Assembly (NCBI GenBank): GCA_959347315.1
Contig: OY365815.1
Span: 20,701,200 to 20,765,199, forward strand
Direction: 5' to 3'
Length of the DNA stretch: 64,000 nt
Source of the DNA: Bimastos eiseni
Taxonomy: Eukaryota; Annelida; Clitellata; Crassiclitellata; Lumbricidae
Position numbers and translations under genes: made by a program. Numbering within the stretch: the stretch's first letter is position 1; every line of letters starts with the position of its first letter. The notes under the pieces are model-generated. The model ran no database searches, was not told the origin of the DNA, and saw nothing but the letters and a program-made list of their open reading frames with translations. Positions 1 to 12,370 of the stretch are shown piece by piece.

Positions 1-188
1 GTAAGGGAGGGAGGGGAGACATCTGTTGGTTTTGGAAAAGGTTTATAGGGTGCCAAAACAGAGTAACAGAGACACAGGGACAAACACACGAACACGAAAT
101 GTGTAAAGAAGAGTTAGAAAGCAAGGATGTATACGACATACTCTTATACTTCACAAAGGAATATCACAAGCACAGACTTTATGATACC

Positions 189-1950
189 TTAAAGGGGTAA
201 CTCCACCTCGCAGTTTAACGTTAAACCAGGGCCGCCCATTTAATGAGTTATGCATGCCAATCATATCGAACCTCCAGAATTGTATGGCACAGACCCAGCA
301 GCCAGACCAGCTGGGACTGTGGCCGTCGATTGAGTGGTCTCTCATGGAACAATGAATTATTAGCTGTGTGTATCTCTTTCAATGGACGCACTATCCGATG
401 GTAAAGACGTAGTTCATTTGCATTTCAATTATAATATGGGTCGCAATGAACAGATATACACATACAGGCACAAACACTGACAGTACTAGCTTCGATTGCC
501 TGCAGATGACTTCGTAACTGGGCTTCGGCTTGTTTTCACGATTCCTTCTACCTGTCACTGATTTGAATTGAAGCCGAGGACTTCGTCACACTGCTAGTGG
601 CCCAGTGGGCTTTTGGTTCTCTGGTTCCAGCACAACTAAGCCATGTCCTATCACGTGCGAGACAATAATTTAGCATACCGTAAATGTGTCCTGATGGTTT
701 ATTCCAGCCCTCATTATTTTGGATTGCGTTAGAAGCTGTTTCTTACACGACTGTGCAAATTAGTAAGCTGAACATTAGTTTGGGGATTTAGTTTTGGAAT
801 ATATGTTGTGTTTATGCAGATCATAGTTTTAAGTAGGCCTTTATGTTAGTAAATACTTGCAAGGACAAGACAGTAACATGACAGCTAAAATGATAGACAG
901 TGATGGAACATCACATGTTGATGCCAATAAGATCGAAAATACCTCAAGTCACTTGTGACCTGGGACTAGTTGCTCACCCAAATTTCTCTGCGAGGAAGGC
1001 AATAGGAGTGACACCATTCGTCTCATCCCCTATTGATATCAAACAAAATGGACCTACCCTAATGAATAAATTCTTCATCATCACCAACATCATCATCGTC
1101 AGCAGCATCAGCATCATCTGTGGATGAAGCCTATGTATAACGAGATTTGCCAGAGTGACAACTCGTCGTGGAATTCAAATGATGATGAGATGGGAGACAT
1201 TTATGGACAGCTCAATGACATCAATGCAACGGATACAAATGAACAGTAATAAAAAAAACAGTGACATTTTGAGGAGGGCACAGGTCTTTGACCCATATTT
1301 GAGTGAATGCAAAAAGTTATAAATATTTATGACCTGCAAGGTCTGTTACTCCGCCACTGCTGATTTTGTGGCAGTGCCAGTCCCAAGGCTGGATAAAGGA
1401 TTAATAGGTGTAATAATAGCATCATATAGACATTTAGATGTCTGTGACGCTTCCAATGCTGGTGTCGGCTGCTAAATATCTATCCAGACAATAATATATA
1501 TATATATCTATTGATTGGCATCACAATTGGATATCTGTTTACATTATGTCACAGTGTCTCAGTCTTGCAGTTCACGATTGTGTGCCCTGTTATCAACGCA
1601 CGTCTGTTGTTATGTCCAGTCGTTTGCCATGTGCGTCATACACTGCCGTCTCCCAGCATCTTTGACCCTGTTCAGATGAACTAGCCTAATTGTCCCCTCT
1701 GAAGCAACTACAATTGACAGGTCTAACCTCAGCCCAAATTCCGGGACCTATATTATTATTGAAAATGCAAATGAACTACAGAGAGGCACTAAGCCCAAAC
1801 ATTTCCATCACTGACCACTCAAACGACATGGACGGACCCAGCTGCTAGACCGCTATAGCCTTCGGGTGGTTCGATATGATTGGCATGCATACTCATTAAA
1901 TGGGCGGCCCTGGTTTAACGTTAAACTGCGAGGTGGAGTTACCCCTTTAA
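189..1950. mobile_element. Long-TIR foldback DNA element with TTAA ends (non-autonomous)
   Basis: The outer arms 189-272 and 1868-1950 are inverted copies of each other, near-perfect over about 82 bp with a single one-base indel, then degrading over another 70 bp. Each arm begins TTAAAGGGGTAACTCC and contains the palindrome GTTTAACGTTAAAC. If TTAA is the target duplication, the element is 193-1946 with ends AGGGGTAAC, a piggyBac-like target preference (inference). The 1.6 kb interior has no recognisable transposase: the frame at 900-1127 is short and unlike known families. It is best read as a non-autonomous or decayed element. Confidence 0.85.
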
Positions 1951-2339
1951 CAACAGCTAGATAACGTATATACAATGGCTCCAGCAAGTTATTCGTAGAG
2001 CGCACTTTCTAATATAGGCTATAACAGCTCGAAAACTAGCAGCAGTGACGCTCATGCGACCACCAGTATGCCAACTATCGATACGAATCTATCAGGCTTG
2101 ACTTGCATCTGACTCTTATCATTAAATAAAAGATCTGTTTCAATTGATTCATCTCAAGTTACTTTTCTCAAATAGTTTAATATGTTCATAAAGACCAGCA
2201 ACGTTTGTATTTATGTGGCTCTTATATTGGAGACAACAATAGAATGAGACACGATGGATATAAAACAAATTAGTCATCCTAGACAATATTGGCCAAGCAA
2301 CAAAGTACCATTAAATTTGGCGATTTGGGTCACATTGTC

Positions 2340-3060
2340 ATCTTGCGCCGTTTGTTCGTAGAACTCTAGCGACAGTCATGGTCAACTTTCTCCATTGTCC
2401 TCTATTCCTCACCGCCTATCTCAACTTCTCCGGACTCAACGCTGTCCTCTATTGTATTTCATCCATCCACCTCATTTTTGGACGCCCTCTTCTCCTCACG
2501 CCGTGGCCGCTACCCAGCCTCATCTCCTTCTCCACTCGATTGGCTCGCATCACATGACCAAAATGCACCAATTTCTGTCTCGTCGCCCTCTGTTGCACAG
2601 TTGAGCCTCCGCGCAGTTGCTCAATCTCTTGAAGCATCGAGATGTTTTTTCTTCTTCTGTCTGTCCACGTTATCCTCAGGATCTTTCTCCATATTCACAT
2701 TTCACAGGCATCCCTTTTCCCCTACAGCATCTTTGTTTTCGTCCATGTCTCGCAACCGTATAATAGGCCTACGATGGGAAATATCAACGCTGTCACCAGT
2801 CTTGCATTTCTTCAGTTTTTCACATATTTAGGCCTCTCCTTTCATATTTTATCCAAATTACGCGTTGCTAATATGTTAGTTTGCTCAGTGTCATCCTTCT
2901 TCTGACTTCCATGTCACAGCGACCATTCCTTTCCACTGTCGATCCCAGAATCCAGAAATGAGAAGCTTGTGACGACTTCCAATTCTTTTCCGTGCATTAC
3001 AATCTTGTCTCATCCCTTCGTGGTCATGATCTTGGTCTTTTTATGTTGAGATATATAAAA
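2340..3060 (-). pseudogene. Non-LTR retrotransposon reverse transcriptase 3' end (degenerate)
   Basis: On the minus strand, translation with frameshifts and stops gives, in order, an IKKTKIM segment, a KELEVVTSFSFLDSGI segment, KLVHFGHVMR and a GRPKMRWMDEI segment. These are the usual motifs of the thumb and C-terminal part of a LINE polymerase (KTK, F-x-Y-L-G, FGHVMR, G-RGRPK-RW). The element 3' end is near 2340. A relative lies at 61590-61855. The clade is not assigned. Confidence 0.8.
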
Positions 3061-3846
3061 ACTTGTTTTCTTACTTTCTCTCTTCCCTCCTTCAGAGTCC
3101 TTCTATTGTCCGTTCCAACTCCGCGCTCCTCATGTAAGACCCTGAATGACGAAGAGCCATTCGTTCGCTAACTCGCCAGGTGTCAAGAGAAGGAAATACA
3201 ATTTAACATTCGCTAGATGTCATCGTCATCACTTTTCAAGCTAAGTCGATCAACAGAGTTAGATTGCAAAAGCGGGAATTAGTTTTTGCTTCGCTTTGCG
3301 TTATGAAGGTGACCCATCCATCCATCCACGTGCTACGATATGGGACACGTGCCACCATCCGTGAGCAATGCGATTTCTTTGATAACCTCGGTGTCAGAAA
3401 GGTTGGACAGCACTGCCGTCTACTGTCCGTAGTCTACTATTGAACTGGTGTGCACATGTGCGGTGAAGAAATTGAACTTCACTATCATACTGAATCAAGC
3501 AACAAATCATTAATATACAATTAATGGAATATAGCGAAGTGAGGAACTCTAATTTAAACTTTAATAATTATGCCAACACATAAATCAGTTTTATTTGTAA
3601 ATCCTGCATCTAGAGCGTTGTTGCAGTCAGCCTCAAACTAATGCAAGTATAGAGTTAGTGAATAATTATTTTCTTTTAGAAAATTAGAGACGGGTCTCTT
3701 GGGTGGAGAAGTCGCATTGAGACTTCTGTATTGTGCTATTACATGTGCACTTGTGTAGCTAAGTTTTACTTGTTGTAGCCATGGCTTACTTATAAAATCC
3801 TACCGAATTAATATGATCAGGTCCTATAGCAATGAAGAAACAATTT

Positions 3847-4104
3847 GACAAACAGCACGGTGGACAGTTGTAAATAATTGTGCATTAGGTTCCTTTGTTG
3901 TGGGGAACTCATAACCCAGGACCCGCGATATGATTGATCCGATCAAGATACAGTCTGATCTCCAAAGAAATGCAAATTATGGGCCAATATCTCATGTGTC
4001 TATTTCAACCACTCATGTTTCTGATCGGCAGAGTCCACAGCACTTCAGAGTCGGACAAAGAGCACGGTGAACAGTTGTAAATAATCAGGCATTATGTTCC
4101 TTTG
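3847..4104. repeat. Pair of about 50-bp direct repeats, 206 bp apart
   Basis: 3847-3897 and 4053-4104 share GCACGGTG, ACAGTTGTAAATAAT, GCATTA and GTTCCTTTG in order with few mismatches. The sequence between them is unrelated. Mechanism unknown. Confidence 0.75.
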
Positions 4105-4455
4105 GTCACGTGGAAGCATTTTACAGCGTTAGATTTGAGTTTGGCGACTCAAGATTGACAGGAAACAGCTAATTGTTACCATCAACTATTAAAGCCTCTA
4201 TTCAACTTCACTTTATGGAATTCTTCTGCTCACAGCAATTCTGGTTAATTGCACGTATCGACGTATATAGGCTACAGTAGGCCCTATAGCCGCTGAAACC
4301 CAAAATTATATGAATGATAAGCGTGGACATTTTTTCCCTTAATGAATTATGAAAATATAAGAAATTTAAAATTGCTATAAGTGTACTCGCTAAAGAATCT
4401 GTTACTTGATAATTGACGATTTGACTGAAACAAGGTAATTAGCAAAGATAGATAA

Positions 4456-4572
4456 ATAATCGATTAGATTGAAGATTATAATCGATAATTTAAAAAACAC
4501 AGTTAATGCTAATTCTAACTAATTATCTGTGTTATTTTACTAATTATAACTCTAATCGATTATTAAATTTTC
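4456..4572. repeat. Imperfect AT-rich foldback
   Basis: Both ends carry AATCGATTAGA in inverted orientation, with ACACAG/CTGTGT repeated symmetrically inside. It is a quasi-palindrome rich in TAAT cores, and the many mismatches make it weak. Confidence 0.45.
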
Positions 4573-5112
4573 GGTGGCTAATTCTGCATCAAATCGACTT
4601 ACAATTTAAGTTATCGAGCCCATGCATCTGGTTATAGGTGCTTTAATTAACGATATATAGATCCTTCTCTATTCCGGCTGAGTAGGATTGTATAGCTGAA
4701 TGGGTCTCTCGTTTGCGATGCTTTTGTACAGCACGCGCTGGCAGCTGATGGGGACACGTGACCCGAGACAAATGGAAGTCAACAGAGGGATATTTTATCG
4801 GAATCAGTTGTCAGATGTCATCCGGGTTTTCTAATCTGCCGAGGTCGTCGCCACCGCCGCCGACGTTCGTTTCAATCTTGGGTTGTGATGCGTTTGGGTC
4901 TGAGCCAAATCATTTGCGATCGCTCCTCATCTTATCTGCTGTCATCGGTCTCTCTCTTTGTCTCTATGCATATCGTTCGATACGCCACGATCCGTCTCTT
5001 TCTATTCGCCGTAAGTCATTAAGCGAACAGCCGCTAACAATTTCCGATATTTCACCGCCTGCGGGTAAACCCCCCGTGGACTGCAGGAACGGTAGCAGCT
5101 CCAACGACCGAT

Positions 5113-5163
5113 GCCCGGGGTGCCGTGGTGGGAGGGAAGCCCGGGGTGCCGTGGCGGGAGGGA
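5113..5163 (+). repeat. Two-copy 26-bp GC-rich tandem duplication
   Basis: GCCCGGGGTGCCGTGG unit at 5113-5138 and 5139-5163 with one substitution. It lies in an open 148-codon stretch (4758-5204) that starts at GTG and matches no family I know. Confidence 0.85.
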
Positions 5164-5393
5164 CAGGGTTGTGGCTCCCTGAGCCTCTACTAATTAGCCA
5201 TTGATATAAGTGGAGAAGACTGAGGTGGAACGACTTCCATATATCATCGCACCATATACACCGTATATAAACCTCGCGATGGTGTAAGGCGCCGGGTGTC
5301 ATCTGTTCCCTCATTCCTATAGATGTTCTCCACACGCGCCCAAAGCAATTATACACACATCGGACAGAAAGTATGACGACGACGACAGCGACG

Positions 5394-5617
5394 AAGAAGG
5401 AGGAGAAGAAAAAGAAAAAGAAGAAGATAATGATGATGAAAACGAAAGAGGAAGAGGAGAGAAGAAGAAGTAGTAGAAGAAGAAGCAGATAATGAAGAAG
5501 GAGGGGAAGGAAAAGAAGTAGAAGAACACGAAGAAGAAGGAGGAGAAGAGGAATAAGAAGAATAAGAAGAGGAAGTAGGAGGAGAAGGAGGAGGAGATGA
5601 GGAGGAAGGGGAAGAAG
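5394..5617. repeat. Purine-rich (GAA/GGA)n tract
   Basis: About 220 nt of almost pure purines on the plus strand. It explains the Leu/Phe/Ser-rich open frames on the minus strand. Confidence 0.95.
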
Positions 5618-6344
5618 TGGTGAACGTTTATGATTATACAACAAAGTAACACAGGACAGATGCAATTCATACGCTTTGTGAACTCTTCAATAGTTACGTC
5701 TTCCCTGTCTTTATCACTTCCCATCCCTCTCCATTCTTCCCTCCCTCCTTCCCTCCCTCCTTCCCTACCGTCCTCGACCTCAAAGTCTGTCAGATGTTTT
5801 CCCGGAGGCATCAATATGTCGATTTACAACTCCAGCAACCATCGCATCCTCTGCCCTTCCATGACGTTTTACTTCACACCATGGATGCTCTTCTCCCCTT
5901 TCCATCCTCATCCAAATTGTGTTGTTCCTCCCTCTTGTCTGAAAATCCCACTGCCATAGTCGCATAAATTCATCTCATGCCTATTCATTTTCCGGATTCA
6001 GCATGTATGCTCGTCTACTTAGCGTCATAGAATGTACAAAACACTACTTGAACCTATAGCTGACTGATGTGTCTATATGCTTCCAAATGTCGTCGTTACG
6101 CGGGGAAGGCCTATAAACATGTAGGGCTCACATGCGGTGGCCACGTGACGTCACCCACCTGATACGCAAGTCCAATGGTTCGTAATCGGGATACATGTCT
6201 TTACTGTGTTACAGTTTCTAGACGGAGGAAGAAAAAGAATGCCAAGAAGAATGCCAAGAAGGAACAATGACAAGGAGAATGTCAAGAAGAATGCTCAGAG
6301 GACGAACTTAATAAGTAGAATGCGAAGAATTCGATGGAGAATAA

Positions 6345-6405
6345 GAAGGTGATGGATGATGATGATGATGATAATGATGATGATGATGACGACGAAGACG
6401 ATTAT
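6345..6405. repeat. (GAT)n microsatellite
   Basis: Run of GAT with GAC/GAA variants. A second (GAT)n run is at 6551-6580. Confidence 0.9.
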
Positions 6406-6749
6406 AGGAGGGTGTGTTGTATGTCTTAGAGGAGAATGGCTTATGTACAGGTGGAGACTGATCAGTCTCCTATCAACTGGGTGACAGATGACCATAAACT
6501 GGCGGTGTCTTTTTAGGCATCCAACCATGACTGCTTGTGGTTGTTGCTGTTGATGATGATGATGATGATGATGATGATGCTTATTTTGGGGTTAACGAAA
6601 ACTGCGGAATGAAGTCCTAAAGAAGTGGAATGATTGCGCGATGTTTCGATGTGCACGAACCTATATGCATAGACGTAGGCGCAAAATAGAAGGCTAAACG
6701 AAGAAAGATATACAGACAGAGAAAGAGTCGACGAAAAATGTCAGGCCCA

Positions 6750-6767
6750 CCGACAGAAATTCTTGGC

Positions 6768-6826
<59 letters not shown>

Positions 6827-6900
6827 GAGAAATTCCGGGCCCTTTGGTTGAGAAATTCTGGACCCCTATTGGCATAGAAATTTCTGGCTCCAAGGCAGAG
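6750..6900. repeat. Degenerate 26-bp tandem repeat split by (TA)n
   Basis: AGAAATTC/T-nTGG-nCC units occur at about 6755, 6827, 6851 and 6878. A pure 52-nt (TA)n run (6771-6823) separates the first unit from the rest. Confidence 0.6.
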
Positions 6901-9900
6901 TGTTTGGGACCGAGGCAGAGCAGTCACGAACCTCTCAGACGGAACAGGGTTTTCTAACTTCTTCAGCAAAAAAGATAAGTATTGCAATATTCAGATGCCT
7001 GAAGTACACAATAGAAAGTAATTGTATTATAGTGTCAGATTTTTATACTTACAAAGGCATAAATCATAAACTTTGTATAACTTATCATATTATCTTTCAT
7101 GAGTTAATATGCAAGCCCATCCCAAGTCTTTAGATATCGTGGGACACTGGGCATTTGCCCTTGCTGTTCTTGGCGGGTCTGCGAAAACGATAGAGAATTG
7201 AGGCGATGGATGGATGGATGCCTTGGGCGGTGAATAACCTTATACGTCTCAAATCAATCGCCAGTGATGCATGACAGAGTGCATTGTGGTCTTAGCAGAA
7301 GGAACAGGCAGAAGCAGGGTGGCAGAGACAGTGACACAGGGAGGTCAGAAGGACCGTATGACTGTCCACTGTAGTATAACAAAAAGAATGAAGTATGGTC
7401 AAGCCATTCACCTCTGACCTCTTGACCAACTCCTTTAGTATTTGACTGACCAAATGGTCAAAATTTCTGTCATTGTCGACAGCGCTCTAGGCTAACAATC
7501 TGGTCGGGTTACCAAAAAGACCTCGCGAGGGCAGTCTACCCTTTCTTGGTCCGTCGCCCAGTCCTTCTTCCGTATCAACTCGTAGTCTTTGTTCAAATGG
7601 GCCTGCGGTGAACCCTGCGTGGTACCGCGTGCCCCTCGTTAGTGCAAACACTGCGGCAGCGTTGGGGGTGAATGGCCGAGGGCGATCACTTTACGTGACT
7701 TCGAGGCTTCGGTCGAAGGGGCGTTGGGTCTTCATGCGAGACAAGGCAACCCTCCGCATGCAAAAACATTAGAAATCAGTCATCAGGTGCCCTGCTGAGT
7801 ACCCCGTCGGAGGGAGAGCGATGGGGAGGATGAACTTTATGAAGGAAACAAACACGGACACGTGGAAGGAGGAGCTGAAGGAGTGATAAAGCACAAAGAC
7901 AAGAAACGAAGGATCAAGAAAGAAGAGCCTTTAGTAAGGTACTATGACGATAACATCATGGCGCTATATGAATCAGTACTCTTCGGCAGGCGTAGGAAAC
8001 GGTTTCATTCTATATTCATAAAAAAATGGTCACGTGCAGACGTATCACCGGCGTCACGTCATTCAACACAAAACAGGAGCGTTGATCAAATGACCATAGC
8101 ACGCCTCTGGGGCAATATTTTGAGAAGGGGTCCAACCAGTTAATGGACGACTCCGGCAAGCGGCAGATGTGTTGGTAAGATGTAAATTTGCATCTGCATG
8201 TAGGAGGGAAATTCGGAACATGGACTGAGATATTAAGTGAAACTAGGGGTTATACGACTTACGAAATCCACCGAGACAATTGGCTAAATAATATATCTAA
8301 ATATCTAAATATTCGAGTTTCAGGGCCTAAGCTTTGACCCCAGTTTTAACAGAGTCTTTGCATCTGGAAGCTATTATTGGCTTCGCACCCAGACCCCTCT
8401 AATTCTGCGATCCCCATATTTCGGCTCGTAAATTTTTTTCAACAAAATTGACGATGATTATATATTATATAGTGAAGTGTTTTAGAATGTTTTTATTTGT
8501 GCAAGTCGCAACATCTACTGAGTCCATGATGAGATCGGTGCACTCTATATCACGGTCCCTCTTCAGAATGGCATAAGAATGCGACCTGTCGTCGAATGCA
8601 TTACCTTTGTACGGTATAAGCCTATACCAGCTGCAGCCGCATACGACGCCAACATTGCAGGTGCCAGCCAAATAGAGCTCGAATGGGCGTAATTGTGTTT
8701 AGAGGCGGGACATAAAGGACGGACGTGTTACTCTAACACGTTGCTTGGTTTCATGAGTCGTCGTAATGAGACATTAGTAACAGACGGTGACGACTGTGGC
8801 GTATCCTTAACTTTGAAGAGTTCCTATTGTGGGTTGCAATTTTTTGGCCCCTAACTACCGAGCCGTGTAATTTACGAGAGATGAAAGTCGGACCGGGTGT
8901 AAATGGCGCTGATTCGAAAGACCGGTGTTACTAAAGAGAAGGGAGGCGTACCAGGCGAAGAGGAAGAACCCATTGTACACAGTGTGACGGTTTCTATGGT
9001 AAATGTGGGGGGGGGGAGGAGATTCGGTAAATAGCTATGGAAGATGAGTAGGAATAGAATGCGGGTACCGGGTATGACAACGGTTGAAGAAACCTCAAGA
9101 AGGTGGGTAAAGTGTATTATTTTAAAGGCGGAAACAGAGTAAGCCATCGGGGGTAATTTACTTTCAGCTGTGTAATTTTCTTCTGATACAACTTCATCTG
9201 TCGTTTATACGGGCATGCTGCCACGCAGGACGTCCAAGATTTGTACTACCAAAGACAACCCATAACAACGGTCTTTCATATTGTGTTTTGGAATCTGGAT
9301 GCAAAAGCATGATCTGGCATAATTCATTTCCAATTCGTAGACCAGTTGAATTATTCCAAATGAAATGCTGTATACAATTGTGATTGATGCAAACACAATA
9401 CGAAGTTTCGGGGGTGGTAAACCACTCCAGCCTGAAATCTTCTCCACGAACCTCCTTACATTGTCGTGACTCGTGAGTTTGGTTTACAAACAGACAGAAT
9501 GTGACTTAATCGCTGAACAGTACTTGTCACAACTCCAGCAATAGAAAACCACCATGTCCACACGATTTGGTTTCGCCTCAGTGCGTGGATGCTTAATATA
9601 TAGCTAGTATAGAGGCATGTGTTCGTCACACGAATTAGCTCCTTCGCTGTTCGCAATCTGACAGCGCAAGTCCCTAACCTGGATAAAGGAGGAGGGTGAC
9701 GCTAATGCTCTTTTTTGTCACACAATATCGTCAAATTCAGACTTCAGATAATGCTATGGAGTTTTTACTTGCGGAGATAAATGTTAAAAGTTTTGCTTAT
9801 AACGAGAGTTGATGTAAGAGACGATTTCACTCTGCGATCGACTGAATGAAGCAAAGACGCACCTGTCTGGAATAATGAACGCTAATAATTGCCATTAACA

Positions 9901-10239
9901 CTAAATGGAACAAGTCCAGAGGCTAGAAAGCACAGCGGGGGTTAATTTCTGTGGGAGGAGACGGTCTCGCCACCACACCCTGTGTCACTTTGGTCCCCAC
10001 AACAGACGGCCGGTCCGCGCCATGCCAGAGGCAAATAGCAGACCAAGGGGTGATATGCGTGCTCCACCTCCACCCACACATCAACCCACCCATTTACAAA
10101 CTCATCCCACAAAATGCAGAGCGGTTGAGAAGTGACTTTAGATGGCGACCCTTGTGTCAACGTCATGCTAATAACCCAGCCACTCACTTTCACTGTCATT
10201 ACACGTTGATGTTTAGCAACGCTGTAGCATACAATTGAT

Positions 10240-10560
10240 TATCAGCGTCGTCTTCCTTCTTTGTCAGGCTTTGGACTGGCACTACTGGAATACGAACAGT
10301 GCCTGCGTTTCCGTTACACGACGTTCAACAAAAGCCTCTCAAATATTCGTCCATCAAATAGAAATATCTTCAAGGTTACTGCCCAGAGGTGATCCAGACC
10401 CCAGCCCGGTCTAGGCGAACAGAATGCGTTAGAATGGACCATTGGGAACAAGCGCAGCGCAAATGGCAGCCCGTCCCAAGTTGAGGGGCAGACCACCGAT
10501 GAGGCATGGCTCTGCCGTGTAGAAGGACGGACGAAGGGAACAAGGACCATCCCGTTCTAC
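10240..10560 (-). pseudogene. L2/CR1-like retrotransposon C-terminal fragment
   Basis: The minus-strand frame contains SHASSVVCPSTWDGLPFALR, matching the conserved end of L2/CR1-type polymerases (S-x-x-x-P-x-x-W-N-x-L-P-x-x-L-R). Shortly after it the frame loses similarity. It is a 5'-truncated dead copy. Confidence 0.65.
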
Positions 10561-10726
10561 GGAGCTGAGGGAACTATATACGACCTCTGGTATCCGGGAT
10601 ATGGCAACAAAGCTCGCGCACGTAATCTGGTGCGAGGTCCAGCAAGCACCTCCAGATTAGAACAGCGATCAGGAGTGTGATCCTCTGGCGGAAGGAGAGC
10701 TAGTGGGATAAGTCTAGCATAGTGTA

Positions 10727-10730
<4 letters not shown>

Positions 10731-10786
<56 letters not shown>

Positions 10787-10808
10787 TCTCTCTCTCTCAC
10801 TCTCTCTC

Positions 10809-10896
<88 letters not shown>

Positions 10897-11064
10897 ACCT
10901 CTCTCTCTGTCTCTCTGTCTCTCTCACCTCTCTCTCTCTCTCTCCTTCTTCTTCTTCTTCTTCTTCTTCTTCTTCTTCTTCTTCTTCTTCTTCTTCTTCT
11001 TCTTCTTCTTCTTCTTCTTCTTCTTCTTCTTCTTCTTCTTCTTCTTCTTCTTCTTCTTCCTTCC
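10731..11064. repeat. 330-nt polypyrimidine tract: (TC)n then (CTT)n
   Basis: Near-pure (TC)n with a few interruptions to about 10943, then (CTT)n to 11060. Very likely length-polymorphic and able to form triplex DNA. It makes the poly-Glu frame on the minus strand. Confidence 0.97.
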
Positions 11065-11686
11065 TCTGCTTACTCTGCACTTTCCCACCGTCTATTTATG
11101 AAAAACATTTCTGATAGGCTCATGCTGAGACTGAGAGCGCGCTTTTATAAAAATGGTTCAACAGAATAGACTACCCCGCAATATCGTGGCACATGCATGC
11201 GCTCAATTCCAATTCGCGCATCAGTAGACCTATTCAATTCATCATGTCCATTTAATATGAGGGGAAGTAATTTCTATAGGAAACTCTCGCTTGGAGCAGC
11301 ATTCATTTGACCATAGAATCTGCATGTAAGCGATCCGTTCATTTGATTTCTTAAGCTGACTAAAGCTGATACCGGACCCTCTTTTGTCAGAGTCACGCTG
11401 GAGAAGCCTTGCGCAGAAACTTATCTCTGCTGGTCATCTGTTGTCATCTGCAATAATCAGAATCTAATCGTTGGGCAAATAGACGAATCAATGCGTCCCA
11501 CTATTCGCCATCTTTGTTGTCCTGAAAGCATATCTGTCTGACAGCATACAATGTCTCTAGCGAGTGATAGGTGTCACCCTTCGTTCTACGATCTACGGCT
11601 GATCTAATCAGTCGCCCTGCAGCACCTGTTGTGCACTATAGTTTCGTTTGCCTATTCGTGACTCGTTCGGTCTCTTCCTCGTCAAC

Positions 11687-11933
11687 AGCCAAACATCATC
11701 CAGTAAGCCAAACATCATCCATTAAGCCAAACATCAACTATTAACCCAAACATCATGCATTAAGCCAAACATCATCCAGTAAGCCAAACATCATCCATTA
11801 AGCCAAACATCACGCATCAAGCCAAGCATCATGCATTAAGCCAAACATCATCCATTAAGCCAAACATCACCCATTAAGCCAAACATCATCCATTAAGCCA
11901 AACATCATCCATTAAGCCAAACATCATCCATTA
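11687..11933 (+). repeat. 19-bp minisatellite, 13 units
   Basis: Unit AAGCCAAACATCATCCATT in tandem with substitutions such as CCAGT, GCATT and ACTATT. No spacer between units, so it is not a CRISPR-type array. Confidence 0.95.
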
Positions 11934-12159
11934 ATACTTTGCGTCTTTGTCGTCACATTATAGATATAGCTGATGCTGAGGCCATTGATGCTGAAGCTGC
12001 TTTAACTTTTGGTGCGATCTGCGTTATTTTATGATGTGCGCATGATACCAGTGGCACCTACAATTAAAGGCACAGATAGACAGACAAGATATTCAGACAA
12101 CTCAAACTGAGGGATTGGCAGACATGTATATAGGGACAGAGATATAGAAGCAGACGCGG

Positions 12160-12370
12160 GTCAGAGGCAGGCAGACAGAGAGGCAGACAGAAAGACAGAC
12201 AACCAGACTGAGAGAGAGAGAGACAGAGAAAGAGAGACAGAGAAAACAAGGAAGAGAGAGAGAGAGAGTTCTGGACCAGGAAAGAATGGTAAAGGAGTTC
12301 GAGAAGAGAGAGGCAGGCAGGCAGACGGACAGACATACACAGACAGAGAGACAGACATAGAGAGAGGTCG
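12160..12370. repeat. (GACA)n/(GA)n degenerate microsatellite
   Basis: CAGACAGA and GAGAGA blocks produce Leu/Ser/Cys-rich minus-strand frames. No gene. Confidence 0.9.

Larger units (their letters stand above)
3061..5393. other. 5' flank, no gene seen
   Basis: Mostly unique AT-rich DNA. Apart from the direct repeats, foldback and 26-bp duplication listed, I see no coding exon. The open stretch at 4758-5204 is unsupported. Confidence 0.6.
5618..10239. other. 5' flank, microsatellites only
   Basis: Holds the GAT and TA repeats listed and otherwise unassigned sequence. 7500-7820 is GC-richer but has no recognisable frame. No gene supported. Confidence 0.6.

Noticed and set aside
1..20. Window starting gtaagg as an exon donor at the left edge
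   Set aside because: No exon sequence is visible to its left; coincidence cannot be excluded.
4758..5204. 148-codon open frame with one hydrophobic stretch
   Set aside because: Starts at GTG, contains a 26-bp duplication, matches no family and has no splice or promoter context.
10895..11080. 61-codon poly-Glu frame on the minus strand
   Set aside because: Direct translation of the (CTT)n repeat.
11687..11933. CRISPR-like array
   Set aside because: Units abut without spacers, and the genome is eukaryotic.
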